Part shown: piece after piece, positions 7,746 to 16,925 of the stretch
How positions within the stretch are numbered: the first letter of the stretch is position 1
Layout: the number at the start of each line of letters is the position of its first letter
DNA from: Deltaproteobacteria bacterium
Lineage (GTDB): Bacteria; Bdellovibrionota_C; UBA2361; SZUA-149; JADZAE01
NCBI GenBank assembly: GCA_020852715.1
Contig: JADZAE010000047.1
Location: 1-64,000, forward strand
Length of the DNA stretch: 64,000 nucleotides
Direction of reading: 5' to 3'
The notes under the pieces: generated by a model
What the model was told of the DNA's origin: nothing
Seen by the model: only the letters and a program-made list of their open reading frames with translations
Database searches by the model: none
Position numbers and translations under genes: made by a program

Positions 7746-10502
7746 ATGAAACTCTTACACTCAATTATTTTAACATTCAGCATTGTTAGTCTGAGTTCGT
7801 CTTGGGTCCGCGCCCAAGAGCAAAACAGCGCGTCATCTGCTGATCAACAACAAGATAATCAATCGCAGTCTGATCAAGATTCCGGTTCAGGTTCACAAGC
7901 TCCGACAGACGCTATGTCTATTCCCGAAACCGGTCAATTCATGCGCGAGCGCGCCCAGATAGCCGTAGAAAAGCTAGGCAAAAAAGAAAACGCCCCCGAA
8001 TTTAAAATGGCTTATAAAATGCACCCCTGGCAGAAAAGTGGTCGCAAGCCACAGGATTCTTTCAAAGACTGGAAAGGTGATTCTCTGGCCACTATGGGCG
8101 CTGAAGAAAAAGAATTTCAAAAATACCAGCCTTCCGATTTAAAAGAAAAAGGTATTCGTAAAATTGAAGATTCTCAAGGAAATAACTTTCACGAATGTTT
8201 TGAACCCCGTCTTGATATGGAAGAATGGGACGAGAAAGGCACTGAATACGACGAGAAGGGAAATCCCATAGATACAGAAAAGATTTACGGCAAAAAAGGC
8301 ACGCCAAGAAATCCTTATTGTTGGCCAAAAACGCTCAGGCCTGAAAAAAAAGAGGATGGAACTTGCCCCGTCCGTACCAATCATGGCGAGGTTTGGGAGT
8401 ATTGGTGGCCGGAATACGAAATCGAAGTCAATGATTTTGGCATCGCCGCAATCAACCCTAAGCAAGAATTTGAGAGAAAAGAGTTACTCCATAAAGAGCT
8501 GAACAAAGCAAAGAACAAACACTATAAGCAGCTCTACAAGCAAAACATTAAGCTGATGAATAAAACTTGGGAAATGGAGACGCAAATTGCTAAGAACCTT
8601 AAGGCTAAAATGTTACCCGGGGAAAGTCAGACCGGTGGGCTAGAGGTTAATGACCAATATCAAACATTTGAAGCACATGGTTATAAAAGCCTTGTGCAAA
8701 CCAAAAATCATAGCTTTCCCGATGTGCGTAAACAACACGGCGAATCAAAAAATATTTATTTTCCAACATCTAAAGATCCCTGCACACCTTATCCTTTCTG
8801 GTACAATGGCTATATCTATAAAAATAACTATGCTTGTTTCGATGATACATTACCTAACCGCATTCTAAAAAAGAAAGGGCCTAATGATGATAAGGAAGAG
8901 GCCAAAGATTTAGATCGTGGGCAAAGCGGGGAGCAAAAAAATAAAGAAAGGGACAACAAGCCTAAATGGGTAGCTGCTTGGACTGAAGAATTTCCGCGCA
9001 TTGCTCCTTATTGGCGCTACGAAGAATTTGCCCAGCGCTTAAACAAAGAACTTTATGAGGCAATGAATCCTTGTGCCGGACAAAATAAAAAGCTTTGTTT
9101 AGGAAGTGGCGGTGCTGCCGGTGGTAATGGGGGTGCTAAAAACCTCAACACAGCGGCAGATTCGAATATTCAGAACAAGGCTTTGTATGATGTCGATGCC
9201 GGAAAAGGGGAGCTACAATTATTAGAAACGCAGGTGCAAGACTTATTACAGCTACCAGAATATGCACCCGGCCTTGACGGAGCCACCCCGCAGGGTAATC
9301 AGCAGCAGCAAAACGATTGGTTTAACATTTGCTCTTGGTGCAGAAATGAGCATTTTAAAGAATCGGTTTTCGCTCTACCGGAATTACTCAAAGGGTTTGC
9401 TACTATCGAGCCGGAAAAGAAGGATATTGCCTGCCGTCTTTGCTATTATGGTGGTAGTAGCGGCTGGCCACCCAATGGCACGCTGATGGGCCATCATGAT
9501 TTAACTACCGGGCCGGCGCTCATTGCTCGTCGCTATGCTAAACTCATCCAAGAATTGAGGGTTAAAAAAATACTTAAAGATGCAGATTTCCCCGGTTTCA
9601 CTGATTTTCAAGGCAAAAAACCGGAAGAACCTGACAAATATATCGATAAACTACAAATGGTTTATCCACGCGTATCGCGTTGTTTTCGCATGAACCCCAG
9701 CGAAAAAGACTATGAGGAAAAGAAACCATTTGGTCAAAAAAGCAAAGAGCCTAATCAAGAGAAACAAGTTCCATTTGTTTGGGAGTTTGCTTTAGATAAG
9801 CAAGCAATCAATAAAGAATTTCCACCGGATCTTGTTGCGCCAAACCAATTAGGTTCTCTGCGCTTTGCCCTTTGGAATCGACGCACCGCCGGCACTTGCC
9901 AGTTTCGCTCTATTGTCGAAAACAATGGTCTAAAAAAAGGGGAGGAGAAAGAAGAAGGGGAAAAGAAAAAGGTTAGAAACTTCAATGGTAAACCCAATAA
10001 GCTCATCGAAGCTGTGCGCAAAGAATTGCCTAATGAAGAAAAGTTTTACACAGGGGATAGTCCCAACAAACTGAAAAGAACTATCGGCAAAGCTAAAGAT
10101 CAAGGCTGGGGCTGTCAGGCATATGATGGCTTTAAGTATAGTAAGAAGAAAAAAGGCGAAAAGGAAAAGCGTATTAAAGATCGCGGCCAAGGTAACCAAA
10201 AACCGGAAGATAAACTCTTTGGGACAAAAGCCTTTGGTTACGATAAGGATAACGCTTATGCCTGCTCAGCGTATCAAATATACCCATTTAAGCAGTTTAT
10301 CGACGAAGAAGTGCAAAAGAAACTAAGAGAATGCCGCAAACTTTTCAATCCACCTAAAGACTCCCAAGAAGATGAAAAGAAATGGGATGAACTTGTAAAA
10401 AAAGAGTTGGAAGAAGAGCAACGGCAAATGAATGCCCCGGAACAACCTGAACCACCGGAAGCACCGGAGCCACCAGAGCAGGAAGAACCCAACGAGCCCT
10501 GA
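7746..10502 (+). CDS. Large exported Cys-rich protein, possibly TraU-like
   Basis: The 918-residue product starts with a clear signal peptide (residues 1-23, cleavage after VRA), so it is exported. The mature protein is very hydrophilic, rich in Lys, Glu and Gln, with about 16 cysteines. It ends in a Pro-Glu-rich tail. Three places remind me of the conjugation protein TraU. They are WEYWWPEYEIEV (from residue 217, after CPVR), CRLCYYGG-SSGWPPNG (563-578), and LRFALWNRRTAGTC (705-718) preceded by YPRVSRCF. TraU is normally about 330 residues, so this would be greatly expanded. No other conjugation gene is in the window. The TraU link is inference by eye; otherwise the gene is unknown. Confidence 0.7.
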   Translation: MKLLHSIILTFSIVSLSSSWVRAQEQNSASSADQQQDNQSQSDQDSGSGSQAPTDAMSIPETGQFMRERAQIAVEKLGKKENAPEFKMAYKMHPWQKSGRKPQDSFKDWKGDSLATMGAEEKEFQKYQPSDLKEKGIRKIEDSQGNNFHECFEPRLDMEEWDEKGTEYDEKGNPIDTEKIYGKKGTPRNPYCWPKTLRPEKKEDGTCPVRTNHGEVWEYWWPEYEIEVNDFGIAAINPKQEFERKELLHKELNKAKNKHYKQLYKQNIKLMNKTWEMETQIAKNLKAKMLPGESQTGGLEVNDQYQTFEAHGYKSLVQTKNHSFPDVRKQHGESKNIYFPTSKDPCTPYPFWYNGYIYKNNYACFDDTLPNRILKKKGPNDDKEEAKDLDRGQSGEQKNKERDNKPKWVAAWTEEFPRIAPYWRYEEFAQRLNKELYEAMNPCAGQNKKLCLGSGGAAGGNGGAKNLNTAADSNIQNKALYDVDAGKGELQLLETQVQDLLQLPEYAPGLDGATPQGNQQQQNDWFNICSWCRNEHFKESVFALPELLKGFATIEPEKKDIACRLCYYGGSSGWPPNGTLMGHHDLTTGPALIARRYAKLIQELRVKKILKDADFPGFTDFQGKKPEEPDKYIDKLQMVYPRVSRCFRMNPSEKDYEEKKPFGQKSKEPNQEKQVPFVWEFALDKQAINKEFPPDLVAPNQLGSLRFALWNRRTAGTCQFRSIVENNGLKKGEEKEEGEKKKVRNFNGKPNKLIEAVRKELPNEEKFYTGDSPNKLKRTIGKAKDQGWGCQAYDGFKYSKKKKGEKEKRIKDRGQGNQKPEDKLFGTKAFGYDKDNAYACSAYQIYPFKQFIDEEVQKKLRECRKLFNPPKDSQEDEKKWDELVKKELEEEQRQMNAPEQPEPPEAPEPPEQEEPNEP

Positions 10503-10562
10503 GCGTCGATGAATAACTGTGTTGTCGGCGCCACAAAGGCATGCGGCGGTCGGCGACACAGC

Positions 10563-10902
10563 CTGTCTTATACACAAATCCATCAAGTGCGTTACTTTAG
10601 AGCAGCACGCGTAAGCGCCATCGCCTTATGAAAATGCCGCGAGCGCTATGGAACGCGTGGTATGATCTGGAGGCTGCAGGCCGGAAGATCTGACGCGCCG
10701 AGACTGGAAATACCAGCTGCGGTATGCGGCTAAGCCGCCAAATGCCGCGTGCCTATTGGGCGCAGGCGACCCACTTTGTCCGCTTTGCTTCCAAAGATGG
10801 GCGCGTTCCACAGGTGCCGGTTAAGTTATCTACCCCCGCCGAGAGTGTTGCAAAAATGCATCACCAAGCCACCCGTTTACGACTTGTGCATAAGACTCAC
10901 AG
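10563..10902. mobile_element. Remnant or MITE with Tn5/IS50-like ends
   Basis: The left end CTGTCTTATACACAAATC (10563-10580) closely resembles the Tn5/IS50 end type (CTGWCTCTTATACACA). The right end (10881-10902), read on the minus strand, begins CTGTGAGTCTTATGCACAAG. The two are imperfect inverted repeats about 340 bases apart. The interior is clearly more GC-rich than the neighbours and has no intact gene. One frame repeats a MPRA[LY]W motif twice (about 10634 and 10741) with a stop between. I see no target duplication. It is probably a decayed non-autonomous insertion. Confidence 0.4.
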
Positions 10903-10954
10903 CTAAGCCGTGCACCCCAACTTAGCAATCAACGCCAATGTTACACACAGCAAA

Positions 10955-12007
10955 TTACATCCAGATTCCGGCAATTTTTTTACCGCAGGGACAGCAGCCA
11001 TTGCGCAGATTATTTTCTAAAATACTGTAACCTTGACGTCGGATTAGCAATCCCTGACACTGCGGACAGCAGGTATTCTGACCGTAGTCAGTATTAATGT
11101 TACCTACATAAACATAATGAAGCCCTACTTCTTTGGCTACCTGATAAGCAGCTCTAAGTGATTGTTCCGGGGTGACCGGCAAATGCAGCAACTGATATGC
11201 CGGATGAAAACGGGAAAAGTGAATAGGTGTTTCTGCGCCAACAGTATTAACTATCCACTTACACATTTCTGATATTTCTTTTATGTCGTCGGTGTAAGTA
11301 GGAACCATGAGATGAATTAACTCTACCCACACTCCCAGTGATTTCATCTTTTCTATAGTATCAAGTACAGGTTTTAGCCTGATTTTAGGCATTTGGCGGT
11401 AGTATTCATCATTAAAGGCTTTTAAATCCACATGCGCAGCATCAATATACCGACAAATATCCTTAAGCGGTTCTTGATTAAAATATCCTGCAGTAACCAA
11501 CACATTCTTTATGCCCGCTTCGCGGGCCAACACCGCTGTATCATAAGCATATTCATAATAGGCTAAGGGATCAGTGTAAGTGTAAGCAATGGACGGAACC
11601 TGATAAGAGACAGCAAAGGAAACAACTTTTTCCGGCGGTAAATCATAACCGGCCACATCTTCCGGTCGGGCCTGGGAAATTTCTGCATTCTGACAGGTTG
11701 GACAACGCAAATTACAGCCACCGGTAGCAATGGATAGAATCCCTGTTCCCGGTAAAAAATGATTGAGCGGTTTTTTTTCCACCGGATCTGTACAAACCGA
11801 ACAAGCATTACCATAAGCCATGATATAGAGCTTACCATCTCTTACTTCTCTAGTCCGACAGCGCCCACGCTCAGTTTCTTTTAAAACGCAGTTATGCGGA
11901 CACAGCAGACAGTGAACTTTGCCTTCCTTAGCCTCATAATAACGAGCTTCTCGGACAAAACGCCCGAAATGCCCGGGAGCAAAATTCTGTTTATCCGTAT
12001 CTTTCAA
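10955..12007 (-). CDS. AmmeMemoRadiSam-type radical SAM enzyme
   Basis: This 350-residue radical SAM protein has the CxxxCxxC cluster motif at Cys98, Cys102 and Cys105 (GGCNLRCPTCQN). Before it lies a Cys-rich N-terminus (Cys33, 36, 40, 50, 69, 72: CLLCPHNC, CSVC). At the end is a zinc-ribbon-like tail CCPQC...CCPCG. This order matches the pyruvate formate-lyase activase-like enzyme of the AmmeMemoRadiSam group. Its usual partner proteins, AMMECR1-like and Memo-like, are not in this window. The reaction is unknown. It is monocistronic and convergent with the preceding region. Confidence 0.85.
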   Translation of the reverse strand: MKDTDKQNFAPGHFGRFVREARYYEAKEGKVHCLLCPHNCVLKETERGRCRTREVRDGKLYIMAYGNACSVCTDPVEKKPLNHFLPGTGILSIATGGCNLRCPTCQNAEISQARPEDVAGYDLPPEKVVSFAVSYQVPSIAYTYTDPLAYYEYAYDTAVLAREAGIKNVLVTAGYFNQEPLKDICRYIDAAHVDLKAFNDEYYRQMPKIRLKPVLDTIEKMKSLGVWVELIHLMVPTYTDDIKEISEMCKWIVNTVGAETPIHFSRFHPAYQLLHLPVTPEQSLRAAYQVAKEVGLHYVYVGNINTDYGQNTCCPQCQGLLIRRQGYSILENNLRNGCCPCGKKIAGIWM

Positions 12008-12183
12008 TCTAATATCCCCTTATCGCTACCATCTAGCTAAAATCATCTTCCTCCATACATCCCTTCAAATCAAGTTTATTCAAACCAATCGCTAATGAAT
12101 TTTGAACAAAATGAAATTTTCATTAGCTTGATATCTTTACTTTTTTCTTTTGAAATGGTGAGGGTTAATGTTAAAGCTAATTA

Positions 12184-13260
12184 ATGAAACGCATTTGTTA
12201 TCTCACAAATTCACTGAATCCAACCAACGGCTGGGGACGATTCTCTACGGAGTTAATCTATCACTCTAAAGCTCAGGGTGTTGAGCCATTGGTGGTTAGC
12301 GCCGATGAATATTTACCTACTTTACTAAAAGACATTGAAGTGCTGCGCAGCCCTACCTTTGGGAAATTACCTAGCTTAAGCTCCTTAAAACTTCACAAAT
12401 TAGCTTCGTCTTGCGATTTAGTACATTGTTTAACCGAGCCCCTAATTCCTACTTTAAATTTTACAATCAAGCCCTTTTTAATCAACCTCATTGGTACTTA
12501 TTGTATTTTGCCGCTTGCCGGAAACAAGGCTTTTTTTTATCGGCGCGCATATCGCAAAGCAGCCAAAATTATCAGCATTAGTAACTATACAGCCAAGCAA
12601 TTTATTGCAAAAATGCCCGAATACGCTGCTAAACTTAATGTCATACCACTCGGTGTTAGCAATTTTTTCTTAAATGCCACAGCTCCGGATCTAACTTTTC
12701 GCAAAAATTTATTGCTTCTCGTCGGTCATGTAAAACCAAGAAAAGGTCTATTGGAGCTTTTACTCGCACTTAAAGAATTAAAGAATGACTACCCGCAGTT
12801 AAAACTACATGTAGCCGGGCCACTTTTGGATAGTCAGTATTTAACTATCGCCCAAAAGTTAATCAGTGACTTTGGTCTAGAGGAACGGGTGGTCTTTTTA
12901 AGCCAAATTTCGGATTTAGAACTACTGCGCCAAATGTCAGAAGCGCGTGCGCTTGTCGTGCCCAGCACCAATAAAAATGGGCATTTTGAGGGTTTTGGCC
13001 TTGTTCATCTGGAAGCCCATGCGCTCGGAACTCCTAGTATTGGCAGCCTCGATTGCGGCAACGAAGATGTGATAAAACATGATAATAACGGCTATTTAAC
13101 TAAGCAGCAGGACACAGCTGAACTTATTGCTGCAATTAAAAATATCTTCGATGACAAAACATGGCTTCGACTTTCAAGTAACGCGAAGCTCTCTGTCCAG
13201 AAATATTCTTGGACGAGTATTTTTAATCAGTATCTGGAAATTTATGAAAGCATCGGTTAA
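12184..13260 (+). CDS. Glycosyltransferase family 4
   Basis: This is a GT-B glycosyltransferase of 358 residues. The N-terminus RICYLTNSLNPTNGWGRFS is the acceptor-side glycine region. The donor half has LLLVGHVKPRKGLLELLLAL and FEGFGLVHLEAHALG with the E-x7-E pair. It opens a plus-strand operon of glycan genes and overlaps the next gene by 17 bases. It likely adds a hexose to a lipid-linked oligosaccharide. Specificity cannot be inferred. Confidence 0.87.
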   Translation: MKRICYLTNSLNPTNGWGRFSTELIYHSKAQGVEPLVVSADEYLPTLLKDIEVLRSPTFGKLPSLSSLKLHKLASSCDLVHCLTEPLIPTLNFTIKPFLINLIGTYCILPLAGNKAFFYRRAYRKAAKIISISNYTAKQFIAKMPEYAAKLNVIPLGVSNFFLNATAPDLTFRKNLLLLVGHVKPRKGLLELLLALKELKNDYPQLKLHVAGPLLDSQYLTIAQKLISDFGLEERVVFLSQISDLELLRQMSEARALVVPSTNKNGHFEGFGLVHLEAHALGTPSIGSLDCGNEDVIKHDNNGYLTKQQDTAELIAAIKNIFDDKTWLRLSSNAKLSVQKYSWTSIFNQYLEIYESIG

Positions 13261-13924
13261 ATTTAATGCTCTATTCATAGATCTTTCTAAGCTCCTTTCG
13301 CGGCGAGGTTTAAAATCCTTTTTTGCTAAGGAGATAAATAAACTTCCGGTAAATGCCCAGGTATTAATAATCGGTGCTGGTGGAACGCTTAGCGATTATC
13401 TTTGTTCGCTACTAAAAACTAAAGGTGTGGGGTATAAAACTTTTGATTACGACTCGCTGACAAAACCTGACATTTTGGGCGACATTCAAAACACCCCCCT
13501 CAATTCAGCGTATTATGACGCTATTTTTTTAGCCGAAGTCTTGGAACATTTACCACAGCCACAAGCAGCTATTTCTAATATATATCAAGCACTTAAACCG
13601 AGCGGCAGATTGCTACTCAGTGTGCCTTTCATTTTCCCGCTTCATGAACAGCCAAATGATTATTATCGCTTTACTAAGTATGGCCTCTTATATTTATTGA
13701 AACCTTTTGGCGAAGTTGTTGTTTTGGAGAGAAACTTCTGGCCGGAAAGTGTTTTTATTTTACTTGCGCGTCTAGTAAAGGAAGAAGGTAAGCTTAATAA
13801 ATTACTCGGGGCAATCTTTGTGTTAGTAGCTCTTTGTTCTTGGCCATTTGTTTTTATTTTAGCTCAAGTGTTTTCCAGCGATTTTCTAACTACCGGTTAT
13901 ACCGCTAGCGCCAAAAAATCATGA
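13244..13924 (+). CDS. Class I SAM-dependent methyltransferase
   Basis: The protein has a Rossmann-type motif I (QVLIIGAGGTLSDYL), an acidic residue after strand 2 (YKTFDYDS), and DAIFLAEVLEHLPQPQ with LKPSGRLLLSVPF, as in methyltransferase 11/23 families. A hydrophobic C-terminal segment (LLGAIFVLVALCSWPFVFIL) suggests membrane association. I chose ATG 13244, which overlaps the upstream gene by 17 bases. The longer frame from 13127 would overlap it by 134. Its place between glycosyltransferases suggests it methylates a sugar or the glycan end. Confidence 0.78.
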   Translation: MKASVKFNALFIDLSKLLSRRGLKSFFAKEINKLPVNAQVLIIGAGGTLSDYLCSLLKTKGVGYKTFDYDSLTKPDILGDIQNTPLNSAYYDAIFLAEVLEHLPQPQAAISNIYQALKPSGRLLLSVPFIFPLHEQPNDYYRFTKYGLLYLLKPFGEVVVLERNFWPESVFILLARLVKEEGKLNKLLGAIFVLVALCSWPFVFILAQVFSSDFLTTGYTASAKKS

Positions 13925-15042
13925 GAATAGTTTTAATTGCCGACTCTTGTTTTGATTTTATGACAGCAGGAGTCGTCCAAATTATTTCGCAAGCCGAAGC
14001 TTTTTTAAAACTGGGACATGAAGTTACACTGCTGGCTCCGGTCAAAACAAATAAAGAACAGGCCTTAGCGCTAATCAAAAAAGAATTTCCTGAGTTAGCT
14101 TTAGAAATTCGCTGTCTTAAATACGATTTCCGCTATGGTTTTAGTTACTTATGGGCCTTACGTATGGCCCGGATAGCTAAAAATTTTAATGCCGATTTAG
14201 TGATTTCTCGGCATTTGGCAGCCAGTTTTTTTTCGGCATTTTTAGCTCGAAAAACTATCTTTGAAATTCATAAAAGTATTTCTGCCTACGGGAAATTTTC
14301 AGCTATTTTTTTTAATTATTTAAAAAAACATCGCCTCGCTAAATTCGCTACTATTTCGCAAGCGTTACTTCGAGAAATCGCACCCTTACTTAAGGATGTT
14401 AATTTATCGGAAAAGATCGATTGCTTTCCTGACGGAGCAAAACAATTAACAGGTGCGCCGGAGTCGATAAATCTCGATCCGCTGAACAATAAAACAAAAA
14501 TCGGATTTTTAGGTCGGCTTTATCAGGGCAAAGGTTGGAAAACGACTTTGCAACTAGCTGATCTCTGCCCCTACTGCGACTTTTATCTATTAGGGATAGC
14601 TAAAGAAGATCTTAAAAAGGCTGGCTATCCTAATATAACGGATAATCTATATGCACTAGGGCATATACCGCAGTATCTGGTCGGCTCTTATCTTAGGGCT
14701 TGTGATATTCTGATTGCTCCTTTTGAAAACAGGGTTTTCGACTTAAGCGGTAGAGATATTACTAACTTCATGTCACCATTAAAGATTTTTGAATACCTAT
14801 CGTGTGCAAAACCCATTATTGTCAGCGACTTAGCGGTTCTACATGAAATCTTAACGCCTAATGTAAATGCCTTATTTGCCGAAGCGGAAAATATAAATTC
14901 CTGGAAAGAAAAGATTGATTTATTGATTCAAGATAAAGCGTTAGCTAGCAAGCTAACAGAGAGTAGTCGATCACTATTTAGCAATAATTACACTTGGGAA
15001 ATTAGGGCAAAAAACCTAATCAAATTTTCGGAGCATGAATAA
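13921..15042 (+). CDS. Glycosyltransferase family 4
   Basis: This GT-B enzyme of 373 residues starts in an ATGA overlap with the methyltransferase stop. The N-terminus reads RIVLIADSCFDFMTAGVVQII. The donor part has IGFLGRLYQGKGWKTTLQL and MSPLKIFEYLSCAKPIIVSD, with the E of the donor site in KIFEYL. The first E of the pair is replaced by a less typical context (SGRDITNFMSP), which is seen in some GT4 groups. It is translationally coupled to its neighbours. Confidence 0.85.
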   Translation: MRIVLIADSCFDFMTAGVVQIISQAEAFLKLGHEVTLLAPVKTNKEQALALIKKEFPELALEIRCLKYDFRYGFSYLWALRMARIAKNFNADLVISRHLAASFFSAFLARKTIFEIHKSISAYGKFSAIFFNYLKKHRLAKFATISQALLREIAPLLKDVNLSEKIDCFPDGAKQLTGAPESINLDPLNNKTKIGFLGRLYQGKGWKTTLQLADLCPYCDFYLLGIAKEDLKKAGYPNITDNLYALGHIPQYLVGSYLRACDILIAPFENRVFDLSGRDITNFMSPLKIFEYLSCAKPIIVSDLAVLHEILTPNVNALFAEAENINSWKEKIDLLIQDKALASKLTESSRSLFSNNYTWEIRAKNLIKFSEHE

Positions 15043-16216
15043 AGATAAAAGAAAAATCGCATTTGCCCTCTTTCAAAGCGCACAGTTAGCCGACGGTGGA
15101 GTCAATAGTGCTCGAGTCCTTTTAAGTCATCTCAATACATGCTCACCGATAATTATAACTCAACGAGAGTCAGCGCTAACTGAAGAGTTTAAAAATAAAA
15201 ATTATCCTGTTCATTTACTTTCGACTAACAGAATCCCTGGAACATCAATTTGGGTAACTGGAATAGGCGAGGGGATTTTGGACTTAATACGCATTGTTAG
15301 CTCCAATATTTGGTGTGTCCTATTTCTTCTGCGTCACAAAATAAGCACTCTGCACTGTAACGATATCTTGGCCTTTCTTTATTTAGGTCTAGGGGCCAAA
15401 TTAGTGGGTGCTAAAGTAATCTTCGTTCTAAGGAGAAGCTTTGCTCAAGGAGAAAACATTAGTTGGAAACATAAGCTGGCCTTTAGCTTAGCTAATCAGA
15501 TCATCACTTTATCTGCTGAAATGGGAGAGTCTTTAAGAGAACAGATCAAATGCTTAAATGGGGACAAAGTTGTTCCCCTCTACAGCGGCGTGGATAGAGA
15601 AAAGTTTTATCCTGTCGATAGCTATGAGCGCCAAGAAATAAGGCATAAATTGGGCATGAGCTGCTGCTCTATAAATATTGCTTATGTGGGCACAATTAGT
15701 CCAAGAAAAGGACAGCTGGAATTCTTAAAACAAGTCTGCCCACAACTAAGAGCAACCCTTCCTCAGCATAAAATTTATTTTCTTGGAGCTGCGACTGAGG
15801 ATAATTTAAGCTATCAAGAAAAATGTTTAGCCATACGCCAAGAACTGCAACTGGAAGAAAATGTTTTTTTTGTTGGCGAAGTAGAAAATATAGCCAATTG
15901 GTATCGGGCTTGCGATTTTGTCGTCTTAGCCTCCCAAAGCGAAGGTTTGGCACGAGCCATGATTGAAGCCTTATCTGTCGGCACACCGGTGATTTCTTTT
16001 GCTGTAAGCTCGGCTCGAGAAGTTCTCCGGCGCTTCCGCTGCGGGCTGGTAATAGAAGCAAATAACTACGACAAGCTAAGTAAAGCGATAGTCGATTTAA
16101 GCAAAAACCGTGTGCAGCGAACTATTTTTCGCAACAATGCACTGCTTGCTGCCGGGCGATTATTTGATGCTAAAAAACAGACCGATATTTTTGAGGGCTA
16201 CCTAAAGAGAGACTGA
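15035..16216 (+). CDS. Glycosyltransferase family 4
   Basis: This 393-residue GT-B enzyme overlaps the previous gene by 8 bases. It has YVGTISPRKGQLEFLKQV and ASQSEGLARAMIEALSVGTPVI with the E-x7-E donor pair, followed by SSAREVL. The last four codons and the stop lie inside a CCTAAA...TTTAGG repeat (16201-16226), so the repeat supplies the C-terminus. A hairpin terminator follows. It ends the first glycan transcription unit. Confidence 0.87.
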   Translation: MNKDKRKIAFALFQSAQLADGGVNSARVLLSHLNTCSPIIITQRESALTEEFKNKNYPVHLLSTNRIPGTSIWVTGIGEGILDLIRIVSSNIWCVLFLLRHKISTLHCNDILAFLYLGLGAKLVGAKVIFVLRRSFAQGENISWKHKLAFSLANQIITLSAEMGESLREQIKCLNGDKVVPLYSGVDREKFYPVDSYERQEIRHKLGMSCCSINIAYVGTISPRKGQLEFLKQVCPQLRATLPQHKIYFLGAATEDNLSYQEKCLAIRQELQLEENVFFVGEVENIANWYRACDFVVLASQSEGLARAMIEALSVGTPVISFAVSSAREVLRRFRCGLVIEANNYDKLSKAIVDLSKNRVQRTIFRNNALLAAGRLFDAKKQTDIFEGYLKRD

Positions 16217-16226
16217 GTTTTTTAGG
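16201..16226 (+). repeat. CCTAAA...TTTAGG element, short copy
   Basis: The 26-base unit begins CCTAAAGAGAGACTGAG and ends TTTTTTAGG. It equals an internally deleted version of the 59-base copy at 19763-19821. Both are followed by the same hairpin block. Confidence 0.65.
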
Positions 16227-16232
16227 GTTAAT

Positions 16233-16253
16233 AAAACGGCTACTGCCGTTTTT
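16233..16253 (+). terminator. Rho-independent terminator
   Basis: AAAACGGC-TACT-GCCGTTTT forms an 8-base-pair hairpin followed by further T. It sits just after the 15035 glycosyltransferase. The same sequence recurs at 19828-19848. Confidence 0.8.
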
Positions 16254-16331
16254 AAGTTAAATGGCGCTTTAGTGGGTAACAATTTTCTTGCGTGCTGTAT
16301 AAAAGAAACTAAGTAAAGAGATTCGGTCGTT

Positions 16332-16925
16332 ATGACTTACCGGCTTCTGGGCAAACGCTTATTAGACTTTATCGTTGCACTTCTGGTGTTTGTTTTATTA
16401 CTACCTTTATTACTGATTATCGCTTTGATTGTCTGGCTCGATTTAGGACTACCTGTTTTGTTTTCTCAACGCCGCATTGGGCTTAATGAAAAGAGCTTTG
16501 TCTTGTATAAATTTAGAACCATGCATGTTGCTCCAAAAAACTCTGATCAGAGCCCCGGAATAAGTGCTATCGGCCAAATACTGCGGGTGAGCGGCTTAGA
16601 CGAGCTTCCGCAGCTTTTTAATATTATCAAAGGCGATATGAGCTTTGTTGGACCAAGACCGCTCTTGCCTGAATATCTGCCACTCTATAATGACGAGCAA
16701 AAAAAACGCCATTTAGTGTGCCCGGGACTAACGGGGCTAGCCCAAGTGTCGGGACGTAATAGCTTAACCTGGCCCCAAAAGTTTGCTTTTGATGTGCAAT
16801 ATGTTGCCAATCTGAGCTTGAGGCTTGATTTTATTATCTTGCTTAAGACATTTGCTTTAGTATTCTCTAAACCTACAACGACAGCTCTTCCGGAACCGTT
16901 TAAGGGAAACTTAACTGATGACTGA
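16332..16925 (+). CDS. PglC-like initiating sugar-1-phosphate transferase
   Basis: This is a monotopic phosphoglycosyl transferase of 197 residues. It moves a sugar-1-phosphate from a UDP-sugar to undecaprenyl phosphate at the membrane. A single N-terminal reentrant hydrophobic helix (about 13-38) is followed by VLFSQRRIGLN, LYKFRTM, the catalytic pair Asp90-Glu91 (SGLDELPQLFNIIKGDMSFVG) and GPRPLLPEY. The short length matches PglC rather than the large WbaP/WcaJ form. It starts the second glycan unit, with PglD-, PglE- and PglA-like genes after it. Confidence 0.9.
   Translation: MTYRLLGKRLLDFIVALLVFVLLLPLLLIIALIVWLDLGLPVLFSQRRIGLNEKSFVLYKFRTMHVAPKNSDQSPGISAIGQILRVSGLDELPQLFNIIKGDMSFVGPRPLLPEYLPLYNDEQKKRHLVCPGLTGLAQVSGRNSLTWPQKFAFDVQYVANLSLRLDFIILLKTFALVFSKPTTTALPEPFKGNLTDD

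Noticed and set aside
10628-10905. Transposase or IS66-type accessory gene in the GC-rich patch
   Set aside because: The best frame has a stop in the middle and only a short MPRA[LY]W repeat; similarity is too weak to name a family.
13127-13243. Longer N-terminus for the methyltransferase
   Set aside because: It would overlap the conserved end of the GT4 gene by over 100 bases and the added residues show no family feature.
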